Assembly: GCF_002367995.1 (NCBI RefSeq)
Contig: NZ_AP018207.1
Span: forward strand, 558,001 to 622,000
Origin: Calothrix brevissima NIES-22
Lineage (GTDB): Bacteria > Cyanobacteriota > Cyanobacteriia > Cyanobacteriales > Nostocaceae
DNA length: 64,000 bases
Reading direction: 5' to 3'
Below are positions 16,579 through 25,133 of the stretch, piece by piece. The notes beneath the pieces are model-generated. The model searched no databases. It worked only from the letters and a program-made list of their open reading frames with translations, and had not been told where the DNA came from. How positions within the stretch are numbered: position 1 is the first letter of the stretch; the number at the start of each line of letters is the position of its first letter. The position numbers were made by a program, and so were the translations under genes.

Positions 16579-17856
16579 ATGTCTCCTTTATCCCCAAAGT
16601 CTACAAATTCTTGGTTTAAGATGACACTAGCAGCTATTCTAGTGTCAGTATCAACCGGTTGCAGTCTCCCATCAACTCGTGTCAGTAATATTGTGGCATC
16701 TCTACCCAAAGCTGAGGCACAAGAAAGCGATCGCACTCATCAAACTCATCAAATTTATACCGATGTCCAAGCTTTGGTAAATTTCGGCCCCCGTGTCGCC
16801 GGTACGCCAGTCATGGAAAAAGCCAGCGCTTATCTTGTGGAAAGGTATCGTCAGGCTGGTTATGTGACCAAAATTCAGACTTTTACTTACGAGAAATTTG
16901 TAGACTTAGGTTCTAACTTAACTATCAATGGTACCACTATCCCCGGTCGGGCACTGGATGGCACAATTAAGGGAAACTTGAATGCACCAATGGTAGCAGT
17001 TCCCAACTTTGGACAAACAGAAGACTTTGCCAAAGTTAATATTAAAGGCGCGATCGCTATTGTGCGGCGTGGTAAAATTCGCTTCTCGCAAAAAGCGAAA
17101 AATGCGGTAGCTGCTGGGGCGATTGGTTTGGTAGTTGTTAACAACGAACCGGGGAATTTAACTGGTGCGGGATTGGGGGAGAAAGTTTCCATCCCCGTCT
17201 TGGGAATTTCCGGCGATCGCGGTAATCCCTTACTAGAACAAAAAACACCAGTGAATGTCACCTTGAATGTGAATGGAGAACAGCAAGTAGTTACAGGTAG
17301 GAATGTGATTGCCCATTTACCAGGAGTTACCCAGCCAAAATTGATACTTGGTGGACATTATGACTCTGTTGAAGGTTCCCCTGGGGCAAACGATAACGCT
17401 TCCGGCACAGCAGTTGTACTAGGGATTGCGCGTAACTTAGCGAACACAAAACTTGCTCGGCAAATGTGGTTTATCGCCTTTGATGGCGAGGAAGACGGGT
17501 TACATGGATCGGAAGCTTTTGTCGATACAGCTAAACCAGAATTTCTGTCTGGGTTAAAAGCCATGTTGAACTTTGATATGGTGGGTGTAAATCAGCAGTT
17601 ATTTATCAGTGGCACATCTGCATTAACCGCGATCGCTCAAACGATAGATCCAGAGATTAAAACAGCCGGTTCCTATAACAATGGTGGCAGCGATCATGCA
17701 TCATTTGCGAGTAAAAAAGTGCCGGTATTGTTTTTCCACCGGGGTGATGAACCAAATTATCACAGCCCGAATGATAAAAATGTTGATGCAAAATTGCTGG
17801 ATGAAACTATGAGTAATGGGTTAAGAATCGTCAAGAAATTATTGCCGGGTGAGTAA
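16579..17856 (+). CDS. M28-family (aminopeptidase Y/S-like) zinc peptidase lipoprotein
   Basis: 425 aa from the ATG at 16579; an upstream GTG extends the frame but would spoil the signal peptide. The N-terminus is a signal sequence with the lipobox-like VSTGC. A PA (protease-associated) domain lies in the middle (about 130-240: GAIAIVRRGKIRF, AGAIGLVVVN). The M28 catalytic domain follows, with metal ligands in GGHYDSVEGSPGANDNASG, FDGEEDGLHGSEAF, LNFDMVG and a final His in HSPNDKNVD. All zinc ligands seem intact. It is an exported aminopeptidase or dipeptidase, substrate unknown. The 17857-18082 gap has inverted AACCCCAC/GTGGGGTT and CAGAAGG/CCTTCTG segments. Confidence 0.9.
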   Translation: MSPLSPKSTNSWFKMTLAAILVSVSTGCSLPSTRVSNIVASLPKAEAQESDRTHQTHQIYTDVQALVNFGPRVAGTPVMEKASAYLVERYRQAGYVTKIQTFTYEKFVDLGSNLTINGTTIPGRALDGTIKGNLNAPMVAVPNFGQTEDFAKVNIKGAIAIVRRGKIRFSQKAKNAVAAGAIGLVVVNNEPGNLTGAGLGEKVSIPVLGISGDRGNPLLEQKTPVNVTLNVNGEQQVVTGRNVIAHLPGVTQPKLILGGHYDSVEGSPGANDNASGTAVVLGIARNLANTKLARQMWFIAFDGEEDGLHGSEAFVDTAKPEFLSGLKAMLNFDMVGVNQQLFISGTSALTAIAQTIDPEIKTAGSYNNGGSDHASFASKKVPVLFFHRGDEPNYHSPNDKNVDAKLLDETMSNGLRIVKKLLPGE

Positions 17857-18082
17857 TATTACTGACACAACAAAAACCCCACAATTCAGGAGGCAGAAGG
17901 CAACCCACCCTTAAAAGAGTGGGATTGTAACAAGGACGTTTTATACCTTGCTGCAAGCAGTCTCGGTATAATTATTTATCTAAACTGGGCTTTAAACCCA
18001 GAACTAAAGTTTTAATTGTTATTCCTAACCTTCTGCCTTCTACCCTCGAACTTCTGCCTTTCTTGTAAAGTGGGGTTAACGA

Positions 18083-18724
18083 TTAAATGCTGTTGGCGTA
18101 GTTGTATTTACCTCCACGTTCCAAGGCGCGTTTGTAAGCCGGTCGAGCATGGATGCGTTCGATAAATTGCTGAATCTTTGGTCGATTCTGGATGAGTTCG
18201 GCTTGCATAGCAACAAGTTCTAGGGGAAAGCTCATCTGAATATCGGCGGCGGTAAATTCTTCACCTACAAACCAGGTACTCTTACCAAGTTCAGCTTCTA
18301 TATAATCAAAGTGAAGCTGAATCTGGGGCGTAATAAATGCGTCGTTGACACTGTTATCAACAGATGGAAAGCGATTGAAAATCAGGTTCATCAGTAGAGG
18401 TGGCATTGCCGAGCCTTCAGCGTAATGTAACCAATAGGTATAGCGCAGACGCTCTGGTGTACCGGATTCTGGAATTAGCCGACCATTACCGTAACGCTCT
18501 ACTATATACTCAATAATAGCGCCCGACTCAGCAACAGTCAGTTGTGCATCTGTAATCACTGGTGACTTGCCAAGTGGATGAACTTGCCGTAACGAAGCTG
18601 GTGCTAGCATCGTCTTTGGGTCGCGTTCGTAATACTTGATATCGTATTCAATACCTAATTCTTCTAGCAGCCATAGCACGCGCTGCGATCGCGAATTGTT
18701 AAGATGATGGACAATAATCGTCAT
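18083..18724 (-). CDS. Glutathione S-transferase family protein
   Basis: 213 aa. The thioredoxin-like N-terminal domain begins MTIIVHHLNNSRSQRVLWLLEEL, with the Ser near residue 11-13 in the position of the catalytic Ser/Tyr. The cis-Pro/glutathione-binding region is GKSPVITDAQLTVAESGAIIEYI. The all-helical C-terminal domain contains FVGEEFTAADIQMSF, the N-capping motif. It conjugates glutathione to electrophiles or reduces peroxides; substrate unknown. It lies 2 bp after the DUF4174 gene in the same direction, so the two form an operon, consistent with an oxidative-stress role. Confidence 0.92.
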   Translation of the reverse strand: MTIIVHHLNNSRSQRVLWLLEELGIEYDIKYYERDPKTMLAPASLRQVHPLGKSPVITDAQLTVAESGAIIEYIVERYGNGRLIPESGTPERLRYTYWLHYAEGSAMPPLLMNLIFNRFPSVDNSVNDAFITPQIQLHFDYIEAELGKSTWFVGEEFTAADIQMSFPLELVAMQAELIQNRPKIQQFIERIHARPAYKRALERGGKYNYANSI

Positions 18725-18726
18725 AG

Positions 18727-19215
18727 TTACCTTCTACCTTGCTGTTGCATTTCTTGTTGGCGCATAGGCATAGCGTCTATTTGGTCAAATATTGCTGTGG
18801 CTTGGACTGGTGTAGCATCTTGACGCTTCACACCACCATCTTTACCTACCAAAATGACGCGAAAATTATCTTCGTCAACTCCAAAGCGCGATCGCAAATT
18901 AGCCGCAGAAGATTCATCGATTAACTGTCCATTCGCATAACTTGTATCTTTTGTCAAAACCTGAACCAGAACTAAATCCCGGTCGGTAAAACCACTATCA
19001 TACTGTTGTAATAACTGTATCTGCTGTTGATAAGCATAGTGATTAACAGAAGGTGCAAAGATTAGTAATACACGCTTTTGCCATTTTTGGGAACTCAGAT
19101 TAAATGAAGACATTTTGATTGAATGATTGCTTGAACCTTCCACAGTCACAGCCATGCTGACTGGTAACAGGGTAGATGCTAAGAGAGTAAGAGCAATTAA
19201 TAATGACTGATTCAC
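18727..19215 (-). CDS. DUF4174 exported thioredoxin-like protein
   Basis: 162 aa with an N-terminal signal peptide (LLIALTLLASTLLPVSMAV). The body KRVLLIFAPSVNHYAYQQQ, RDLVLVQVLTKD and FRVILVGKDGGVKRQ has the thioredoxin-like strand order of DUF4174, but there is no CxxC, so it is not an ordinary thiol oxidoreductase. It probably resides in the periplasm or lumen. It is cotranscribed with the downstream GST gene (2-bp gap). AAGAGTG precedes the ATG. Confidence 0.8.
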   Translation of the reverse strand: MNQSLLIALTLLASTLLPVSMAVTVEGSSNHSIKMSSFNLSSQKWQKRVLLIFAPSVNHYAYQQQIQLLQQYDSGFTDRDLVLVQVLTKDTSYANGQLIDESSAANLRSRFGVDEDNFRVILVGKDGGVKRQDATPVQATAIFDQIDAMPMRQQEMQQQGRR

Positions 19216-19308
19216 ACTCTTGTTTGTTATTTACTGCCATCATCTCAAGCTATCATCAGTTTCCTCATTATTCCTCTATCTGGTGGCTTGTTCTGGGTAT
19301 ACTGTATC

Positions 19309-19584
19309 TTAATCTTCTCTTTTGCTAACTGAGCGCACAGCCTTGTTGAAATCCCGTAATAACTCCTCTTCTGCATCCCGTTCTTGCTTGAGTTCGCGAA
19401 TCATTTCTTGGCTGGAACCGATGAGCAAGCCAGCAACTGCACCTGCGATCGCATATTTTTGCCCTAAATCTTTATACATTTGGCTGGTGTAGGGAGTAGG
19501 AAGTAAATAAGCCACAATAAAACCGATTCCTGCACCTAAACCTGCGGTCACAATTGCCGAGAAAGCGATAAGTTTGGTATTCAT
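19309..19584 (-). CDS. Small membrane protein with glycine-rich helices, unknown
   Basis: 91 aa. Two hydrophobic, glycine-spaced helices (about 5-29, GLGAGIGFIVAYLL, and about 45-60, IAGAVAGLLIG) are followed by a charged helical tail rich in Glu, Arg and Lys. No family recognised. It may be cotranscribed with the DUF4174-GST pair 93 bp downstream. Confidence 0.6.
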   Translation of the reverse strand: MNTKLIAFSAIVTAGLGAGIGFIVAYLLPTPYTSQMYKDLGQKYAIAGAVAGLLIGSSQEMIRELKQERDAEEELLRDFNKAVRSVSKRED

Positions 19585-20363
19585 GCGTCCGTGAGAGATT
19601 AAAATAGAGTGCGTTTTGTCAATCAGCTAAAATACTCAAAAAAATCTAAACGAAAATGATAATCAAACAAGTTTTTAATAGCTAAAATGCCCAATAAAAA
19701 AGTATTGTAACAATGAATACTTTTGTAAACAGTTGGCAACATTGTTATGTAAATTCAATGAGCAAACGAGGTAATGAAAAGTTTGGTCTACCGCTATGCC
19801 CAAGCGACAAAAACAAAACGCTGACAACGCCCATAGAAACAAGGGGTTCATTGGTTTGGGACAGCGCAAGTTTCATGCTCTCACAATATCTTAGCCGTTA
19901 GGCAGTATTTTTTACTGCAAGTAGTGCAAAAATATAACTTTTTGAACGAGCAATTAATAACTTCACAAGTGTGAAGGTAGCTTAACTGAACTTTTCTCTG
20001 AACAATTCTCTGAGCCAAAACTGAGGATTGAACTCACATTTACTTGAATGATAAACCTTTAATTGTAGTTCAGTCTTCAAATTACTCTTAGTAATTTTTG
20101 ATGACTTAATCATGAACATCATGTTGGTAATTGAGAAAGTAAACTCCGAGTTTATAAGTAACTTTTACTAAATTAAATCTGACAGTGATTAGGAAAAACC
20201 GAGTTAGCAAATAGGCTGAAAGCTATATATTGCAAGAGTTATCAGCCGCTATTTTCGCTTTGACAGTAATCTCTATCTATGCCTTAATTATTCCTTTTTT
20301 GCGATTACCAAGATAGGGATAACGTGACAACTAAAATGTTAGTTTTAATGGAAGGGAAGTAAG
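19585..20363. other. 779-bp AT-rich intergenic region
   Basis: Short frames at 19675-19901 have no coding character. The recognisable content is a conserved block at 19981-20061 that recurs at 27481-27560, and a short GATAGGGATAAC string close to the gene start. An AAGGGAAG ribosome binding site lies just before the ATG at 20364. Confidence 0.6.
19981..20061 (+). repeat. Conserved leader block, copy A
   Basis: Begins CTTAACTGAACTTTT and contains TCTGAGCCAAAACTGAG and ATAAACCTT. The 27481-27560 block matches over about 80 bp with a few substitutions and single-base gaps. Both copies lie about 300-385 bp upstream of a plus-strand gene for an exported protein. Shared regulation or a dispersed repeat are both possible. 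Confidence 0.7.
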
Positions 20364-23150
20364 ATGGCTCCTACTATTTTGACAGTCACTACCACAGCCG
20401 ATCAAAATGATGGCGATATTAATGATAAGCAAAATTTATCTCTGCGGGATGCGATTTTAATCGCCAATGCGAATCCGAATACTGATTATGAAATTCAGTT
20501 AACAGGAGGGACAACTTACAACCTCACATCAAATGGAATTAATGAAGATAAAGCCCTGACAGGAGATTTAGATATTACAAATCGCAGTAATGTACTTTAT
20601 ATTGTGTCAGTTGGTGGACAAGCAACTATTAATGCGTCAGGTTTATTAAATAGCGATCGCGTTTTTCATGTCCTGGCTGGAGGAGCATTAAGCTTACAGA
20701 ATGTAGTCGTTACGGGCGGCAAGATATCTAGTTTTAGTACTAATGGAGGTGGAGGCATTAGGGTTGATTATAATGGCGCTCTCGATTTGTACAACACTAC
20801 CATCAGTGGCAATAGTGCAGAGAGTAGCACTTGGGGTGGCGGTATTTATAACGATGGTACAGTCTACTTGCGAAATAGTTCTATCAATAACAATAAAGGT
20901 AGCGACGGTGGCGGTATCCTGAACTCTGGCACTCTGATTGCGACTAACTCCACCATAAGTAATAACACATCAGGTAGTGGAGGTGGAATCTATAACTTTG
21001 ATACATTGACGCTGATCAATACTACAGTTAGTAATAATACTGCAAGTAGCAGTGGGGGCGGTATATTAGGTAACGGTAGCTCTGGCTCTATTGCTTTAGT
21101 TAACACAACAATTAGTGGAAACAGTGCCGGCACTGCTGGCGGTGGTATATATACTACTGGTGGCGGCGTGACAAATATACTTAACAACACGATTACCAAT
21201 AATACAGTTAGTGGCAGTTTAGGAGGAGGTGGAATTTATGGCAGTGTCAATTTAAAGAACACAATTGTTGCCGGAAATTTTAACAATTACAATAACCAGG
21301 GAACAGGCAAAGATATTCAAGGAACAGTTAACGGCAATAATTACAACCTAATTGGCTCTCTAGCTGGAGCCAGTGGCACTGTAGGCACAGGTACAGATAT
21401 CGTTAACCCCAACCCCGGACTTGGCACCTTACAAAACAACGGTGGACTCACCCTTACCCATGCTCTCCTTCCTGGTAGCCCTGCAATTAACGCAGGTAAC
21501 AACAGCTTAATTCCTGTTGATACACAAGATATTGATGGCGATGGAAATACAACAGAACCCACTCCCTACGATCAACGCGGTTTAACGCGGGTTGTTGGTG
21601 GTACAGTCGATATCGGCGCATTTGAGGTACAAGCAGCTACCTTACCCAGCCTCAGCATCAAAGATATTTCTGTTACCGAAGGTAATACAGGCACAACCAA
21701 CGCCACCTTTACTGTGACTCTCTCCGCCGCCAGTACCTCTGCTGTCACAGTTAACTATGCCACTGCTAACGGCACAGCCACAGCAGGTAGTGACTATACC
21801 GCCACCACAGGTACATTAACTTTCAATCCCGGTGTTACCAGTAAAACTCTCAATGTTGCTGTGACTGGTGATACAACATTTGAACCGAACGAAACCTTTT
21901 TTGTTAACCTCAGTAATGCCGCTAATGCCACCATTGCTGATAATCAGGCAGTGGGAACCATAACCAATGATGATGCAAATCTTCCTAATCTCTCCATCAA
22001 TGACATTACTGTTGTCGAAGGGCAAACTTCGCAAGCTGTTTTAACTGTCACCCTCAGCAGTGCCTCTAGTCAACCAGTCACAGTTAAATATACTACAGCC
22101 CCTGGTACTGCTACTGCCAATGCAGACTATACCACCAGCAGTGGTACTTTAACTTTTGCAGCTAATACTACCACTGCCAAAATTACTGTTCCTATCCTCA
22201 ATGATAATCTCAGCGAAGCCAATGAAACCTTTCAAGTTAACCTTTCTAGCCCTACCAATGCTAATTTGCAAAAAGCCTCTGGAACTGTCACCATCACTGA
22301 TACTTTGCAAGCTAGTACCACCACAACCTTAGCTGATGGGATCGAGAATTTAACTCTAACTGGAACCAGCAATATTAACGGCACTGGTAATAGTGGCAAT
22401 AATATTTTCAGGGGTAATAGTGGCAATAATATTCTCGCTGGTGGTATTGGGAATGATACCTACGCCTTCAATGCTTCCACCCCATCAGGTAGCGATACTA
22501 TACAAGAAACCAGCACAGGTGGCAATGATACTATCAGTTTTAGTGGTACTAGCACTGATGTCCGGCTAAATTTAGGTGTGATTACTACACAGACAGTCAA
22601 CAGTAACTTGAAGTTGACTCTATCTGCTAATAATGTCATTGAAAATGCGATCGGTGGTAGTGGAAGCGATCGCTTAATTGGCAATAGCCTCAATAATACC
22701 CTCAATGGGGGCAGTGGCAATGATGTGTTAACAGGTAGAAGCGGTGCAGATACTTTAATCGGCGGGGCGGGAAATGATATTCTGACGGGTGGAACTGAGA
22801 GCGATCAATTTTTGTATAGTAGTGGAAAAGCTTTTACCAGTAGCGATTTTGGTGTTGATATCCTGACTGACTTTACCTCTGCTAGCGATAAGTTGGTGTT
22901 GAGTAAACAGACTTTTACCGCTTTGACTAGTGTTGTGGGTGATGGGTTGAGTCAAGCTTCTGATTTTACTACTGTAGAGGATGATAGTTTAGCTGCAACT
23001 AGTACAGCATTCCTGGTTTACAGTGTTGGTAGTGGTAGTCTTTACTATAACCAAAACGGCAGCGCTGCTGGATTGGGTACTGGTGCGGAGTTGGCTAACT
23101 TGATCAATTTGCCTAATTTGACTGCTGCTGATTTTGCGATCGTTGCTTGA
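20364..23150 (+). CDS. Beta-helix / Calx-beta / RTX exoprotein
   Basis: 928 aa. The N-terminal 25-50 residues (LTVTTTADQNDGD, LSLRDAI) are the CSLREA-like start of choice-of-anchor-Q proteins. Residues about 60-360 are a right-handed parallel beta-helix with repeated NSTISNNTSGSGGGIYN-type turns. Two Calx-beta repeats (about 425-535 and 540-645, ending FFVNLSNAANATI and FQVNLSSPTNANL) follow. RTX nonapeptides (GGSGNDVLTG, GGAGNDILTG, about 675-810) bind calcium, and the C-terminal 100 residues have the type I secretion layout (FTSASDKLVL). No signal peptide is present, so export by a type I ABC transporter is expected. It is probably a surface or matrix adhesin. Confidence 0.88.
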   Translation: MAPTILTVTTTADQNDGDINDKQNLSLRDAILIANANPNTDYEIQLTGGTTYNLTSNGINEDKALTGDLDITNRSNVLYIVSVGGQATINASGLLNSDRVFHVLAGGALSLQNVVVTGGKISSFSTNGGGGIRVDYNGALDLYNTTISGNSAESSTWGGGIYNDGTVYLRNSSINNNKGSDGGGILNSGTLIATNSTISNNTSGSGGGIYNFDTLTLINTTVSNNTASSSGGGILGNGSSGSIALVNTTISGNSAGTAGGGIYTTGGGVTNILNNTITNNTVSGSLGGGGIYGSVNLKNTIVAGNFNNYNNQGTGKDIQGTVNGNNYNLIGSLAGASGTVGTGTDIVNPNPGLGTLQNNGGLTLTHALLPGSPAINAGNNSLIPVDTQDIDGDGNTTEPTPYDQRGLTRVVGGTVDIGAFEVQAATLPSLSIKDISVTEGNTGTTNATFTVTLSAASTSAVTVNYATANGTATAGSDYTATTGTLTFNPGVTSKTLNVAVTGDTTFEPNETFFVNLSNAANATIADNQAVGTITNDDANLPNLSINDITVVEGQTSQAVLTVTLSSASSQPVTVKYTTAPGTATANADYTTSSGTLTFAANTTTAKITVPILNDNLSEANETFQVNLSSPTNANLQKASGTVTITDTLQASTTTTLADGIENLTLTGTSNINGTGNSGNNIFRGNSGNNILAGGIGNDTYAFNASTPSGSDTIQETSTGGNDTISFSGTSTDVRLNLGVITTQTVNSNLKLTLSANNVIENAIGGSGSDRLIGNSLNNTLNGGSGNDVLTGRSGADTLIGGAGNDILTGGTESDQFLYSSGKAFTSSDFGVDILTDFTSASDKLVLSKQTFTALTSVVGDGLSQASDFTTVEDDSLAATSTAFLVYSVGSGSLYYNQNGSAAGLGTGAELANLINLPNLTAADFAIVA

Positions 23151-23192
23151 TACTAACCTCAATAGAGTTAAGTTAAAGGTAATTCAAAGCAG

Positions 23193-23227
23193 AAGAACCT
23201 CGGTTTCTTGAAAAACTGAGGTTCTTG
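23193..23227. terminator. Hairpin after the exoprotein gene
   Basis: AAGAACCTC and GAGGTTCTT arms with an extended GGTTT/AAACT stem lie 43 bp past the stop of the exoprotein gene and before the convergent STAND gene. It resembles a common dispersed cyanobacterial hairpin and may terminate both sides. Confidence 0.6.
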
Positions 23228-23299
23228 GATTGTGCAGCTTTCAGGGAAAACGCATCTAAATAATAACTAAGAGGGATGAAGATAATATTCCTCTTCAAC

Positions 23300-24865
23300 C
23301 TAACTCGATACCGAAATCAAATGTGAAATATTTTGGTAGGCATAACCTTGAGCTAATCCTTTATCCGCCAATAGTGACAAAACTTTTCTCAGTTGATTTT
23401 CAAGTTGCTGCTGACTACTAAAGTGAACCGACAACATTCTTTCAAGAGGTTTTACAATCCGCCTTATTTGTTCCTGATTAAGTTCTTTATCTTCTGGGTA
23501 CTCTGTAATGAAAGCATGAGTAATAAACAGTTCACAACCCTTAATAGTACCATTCTGAAATACTTGGATAATCTGTGCGTAATTCTCTGCAATAAATCGC
23601 TCATGACTATATTTTAAAATAACTGGCTCTAGGACATATCTGATTGGTAATTCTTCTACATTTTTAGCCATTAAAGAATGCCTAGCGATTAAAGTATTTA
23701 CAGTCTCAAATAACTGTTGATAAGTTAAAAGCCGCTTACTCTCTTGTACTAATTGATTCCATAAGGCTGTATTGCGTCTGATAGCTACCCAATAGATGAC
23801 ATTTATTTCTGCTTGTGAAAGTGTTTCAAATTGCTGATTTAAAAAAACAGTGGTTAATTCATCAATAACAATTGTCACTTCATCATTATTTATAAAGGGT
23901 GATATATCACCATTAAAAACATTATGAATGCTTTGGATAATTCTCTTAAGAATCCAAGGATTGTTATAACGCTCACTAAATTTATCGAGGTCAATATCTG
24001 TGCCAAATAAACCTTCTGCAATTAAAAACTCATTGACATCTTCCTTAGTAAGAGGTAACAATTTTTTAGAAAAAACAAATTTCCCTTCTAATATTGCAAT
24101 ATTGTTCGGTTTCTTTCTACTAATTAACAATAAACAGCTTTGATGAGATTCTTTAGCTATTCTCTCTACAAATACATTATACTTTATATAATCTTCGCTA
24201 GAACTGTCCATAATTTCTTCCCAAGCATCCAGCACTATTAAACATTTCTGATGATGCAAATACTGCATTATCTGGGAAATATCGCCTTCTTGTTGCTCAC
24301 CGTTAGAGAAAAATTGTATCAGTCTAGTTAATATTTTTTGAAATGGTGGTGATGATTCTAGAGAAATCCAGATTAAGCGATTATATTTGTCCGCAATTCT
24401 CTCTACTAAATGACGAACTAAAGCGCTTTTGCCAATTCCCCCCATTCCGTGAACAAGAACTAACCGACAACGTTTGTGAATCAGCCATTGCTCAAGTTCA
24501 GCTAAATCTTGGGTGCGTCCATAAAAATTAACAGGAGGTTCTTCGCTTAAATCCCTATTAGCATCTGCTTCATTTTCTACTACATCTTCCCAATTCAAGT
24601 CCAGCACTTGACAAAAAGTTTGAAAAGTAGAAGCAGTAATACGCTCCTTTGCTTCGCGAAAGCGTTTCAAAGTAGCTGGTGATACAACACAATGCTCTTC
24701 TGAAACATTATCCCAGTTCTTCTGTGGTTGTAAAATCTTACTTGCTTCCCTAAGAAATATTTCATTTATATCTGTTGTTTTATGCCTCATGGTTAGCCTT
24801 TTCCACGCTTCCTTGATGAGTTGTTTTCCACGTTGAGAGGCTTTGAGAGAAGAGCGTTCATGCAT
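23300..24865 (-). CDS. STAND (NB-ARC-like) ATPase without C-terminal repeat domain
   Basis: 521 aa from ATG 24865; the frame extends to a TTG at 24880. The N-terminal about 95 residues, ending FCQVLDLNWEDVVE, resemble the divergent HTH-like domain that precedes cyanobacterial NB-ARC ATPases. Walker A GMGGIGKS lies at about 140-147, Walker B CLIVLDAWEE follows, then a LLLISRKKPNN sensor strand. Relatives usually continue after the segment seen here as DKGLAQGYAYQNISHLI into pentapeptide, WD40 or TPR repeats that sense a ligand; this protein stops five residues later. It may be truncated or a repeat-less form. STAND proteins switch between ADP and ATP states and act in signalling or phage defence. 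A kinase-WD40 gene lies upstream on the same strand. Confidence 0.8.
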   Translation of the reverse strand: MHERSSLKASQRGKQLIKEAWKRLTMRHKTTDINEIFLREASKILQPQKNWDNVSEEHCVVSPATLKRFREAKERITASTFQTFCQVLDLNWEDVVENEADANRDLSEEPPVNFYGRTQDLAELEQWLIHKRCRLVLVHGMGGIGKSALVRHLVERIADKYNRLIWISLESSPPFQKILTRLIQFFSNGEQQEGDISQIMQYLHHQKCLIVLDAWEEIMDSSSEDYIKYNVFVERIAKESHQSCLLLISRKKPNNIAILEGKFVFSKKLLPLTKEDVNEFLIAEGLFGTDIDLDKFSERYNNPWILKRIIQSIHNVFNGDISPFINNDEVTIVIDELTTVFLNQQFETLSQAEINVIYWVAIRRNTALWNQLVQESKRLLTYQQLFETVNTLIARHSLMAKNVEELPIRYVLEPVILKYSHERFIAENYAQIIQVFQNGTIKGCELFITHAFITEYPEDKELNQEQIRRIVKPLERMLSVHFSSQQQLENQLRKVLSLLADKGLAQGYAYQNISHLISVSS

Positions 24866-25133
24866 AAATTTTAAATTCAAATTTACGTGTAAAAATTAAA
24901 TTGTTATGCAGTATTTTGCGACCAAAGAGAATCACGATTTAGGAGTAGTAAAAGCGCTGCGAAAGCCAATTTCCAAGCTGGATTTGTCCCGTTTTGCTGC
25001 ACCCTCCTGACAAATATGCAATTAACTTCACTTCTCACTGATGATTGTAGGACAATCCGTAGTTTATGATAGATTATCATCGGATGGGTTGTCAGGACAC
25101 ATCCTGTTATCTTAGGTAGATTATCGTCGTTTT

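Noticed and set aside
19675-19901. Two overlapping 62-64-codon frames on opposite strands
   Set aside because: No ribosome binding site, no motif, and cysteine- and serine-rich composition typical of non-coding AT-rich DNA.
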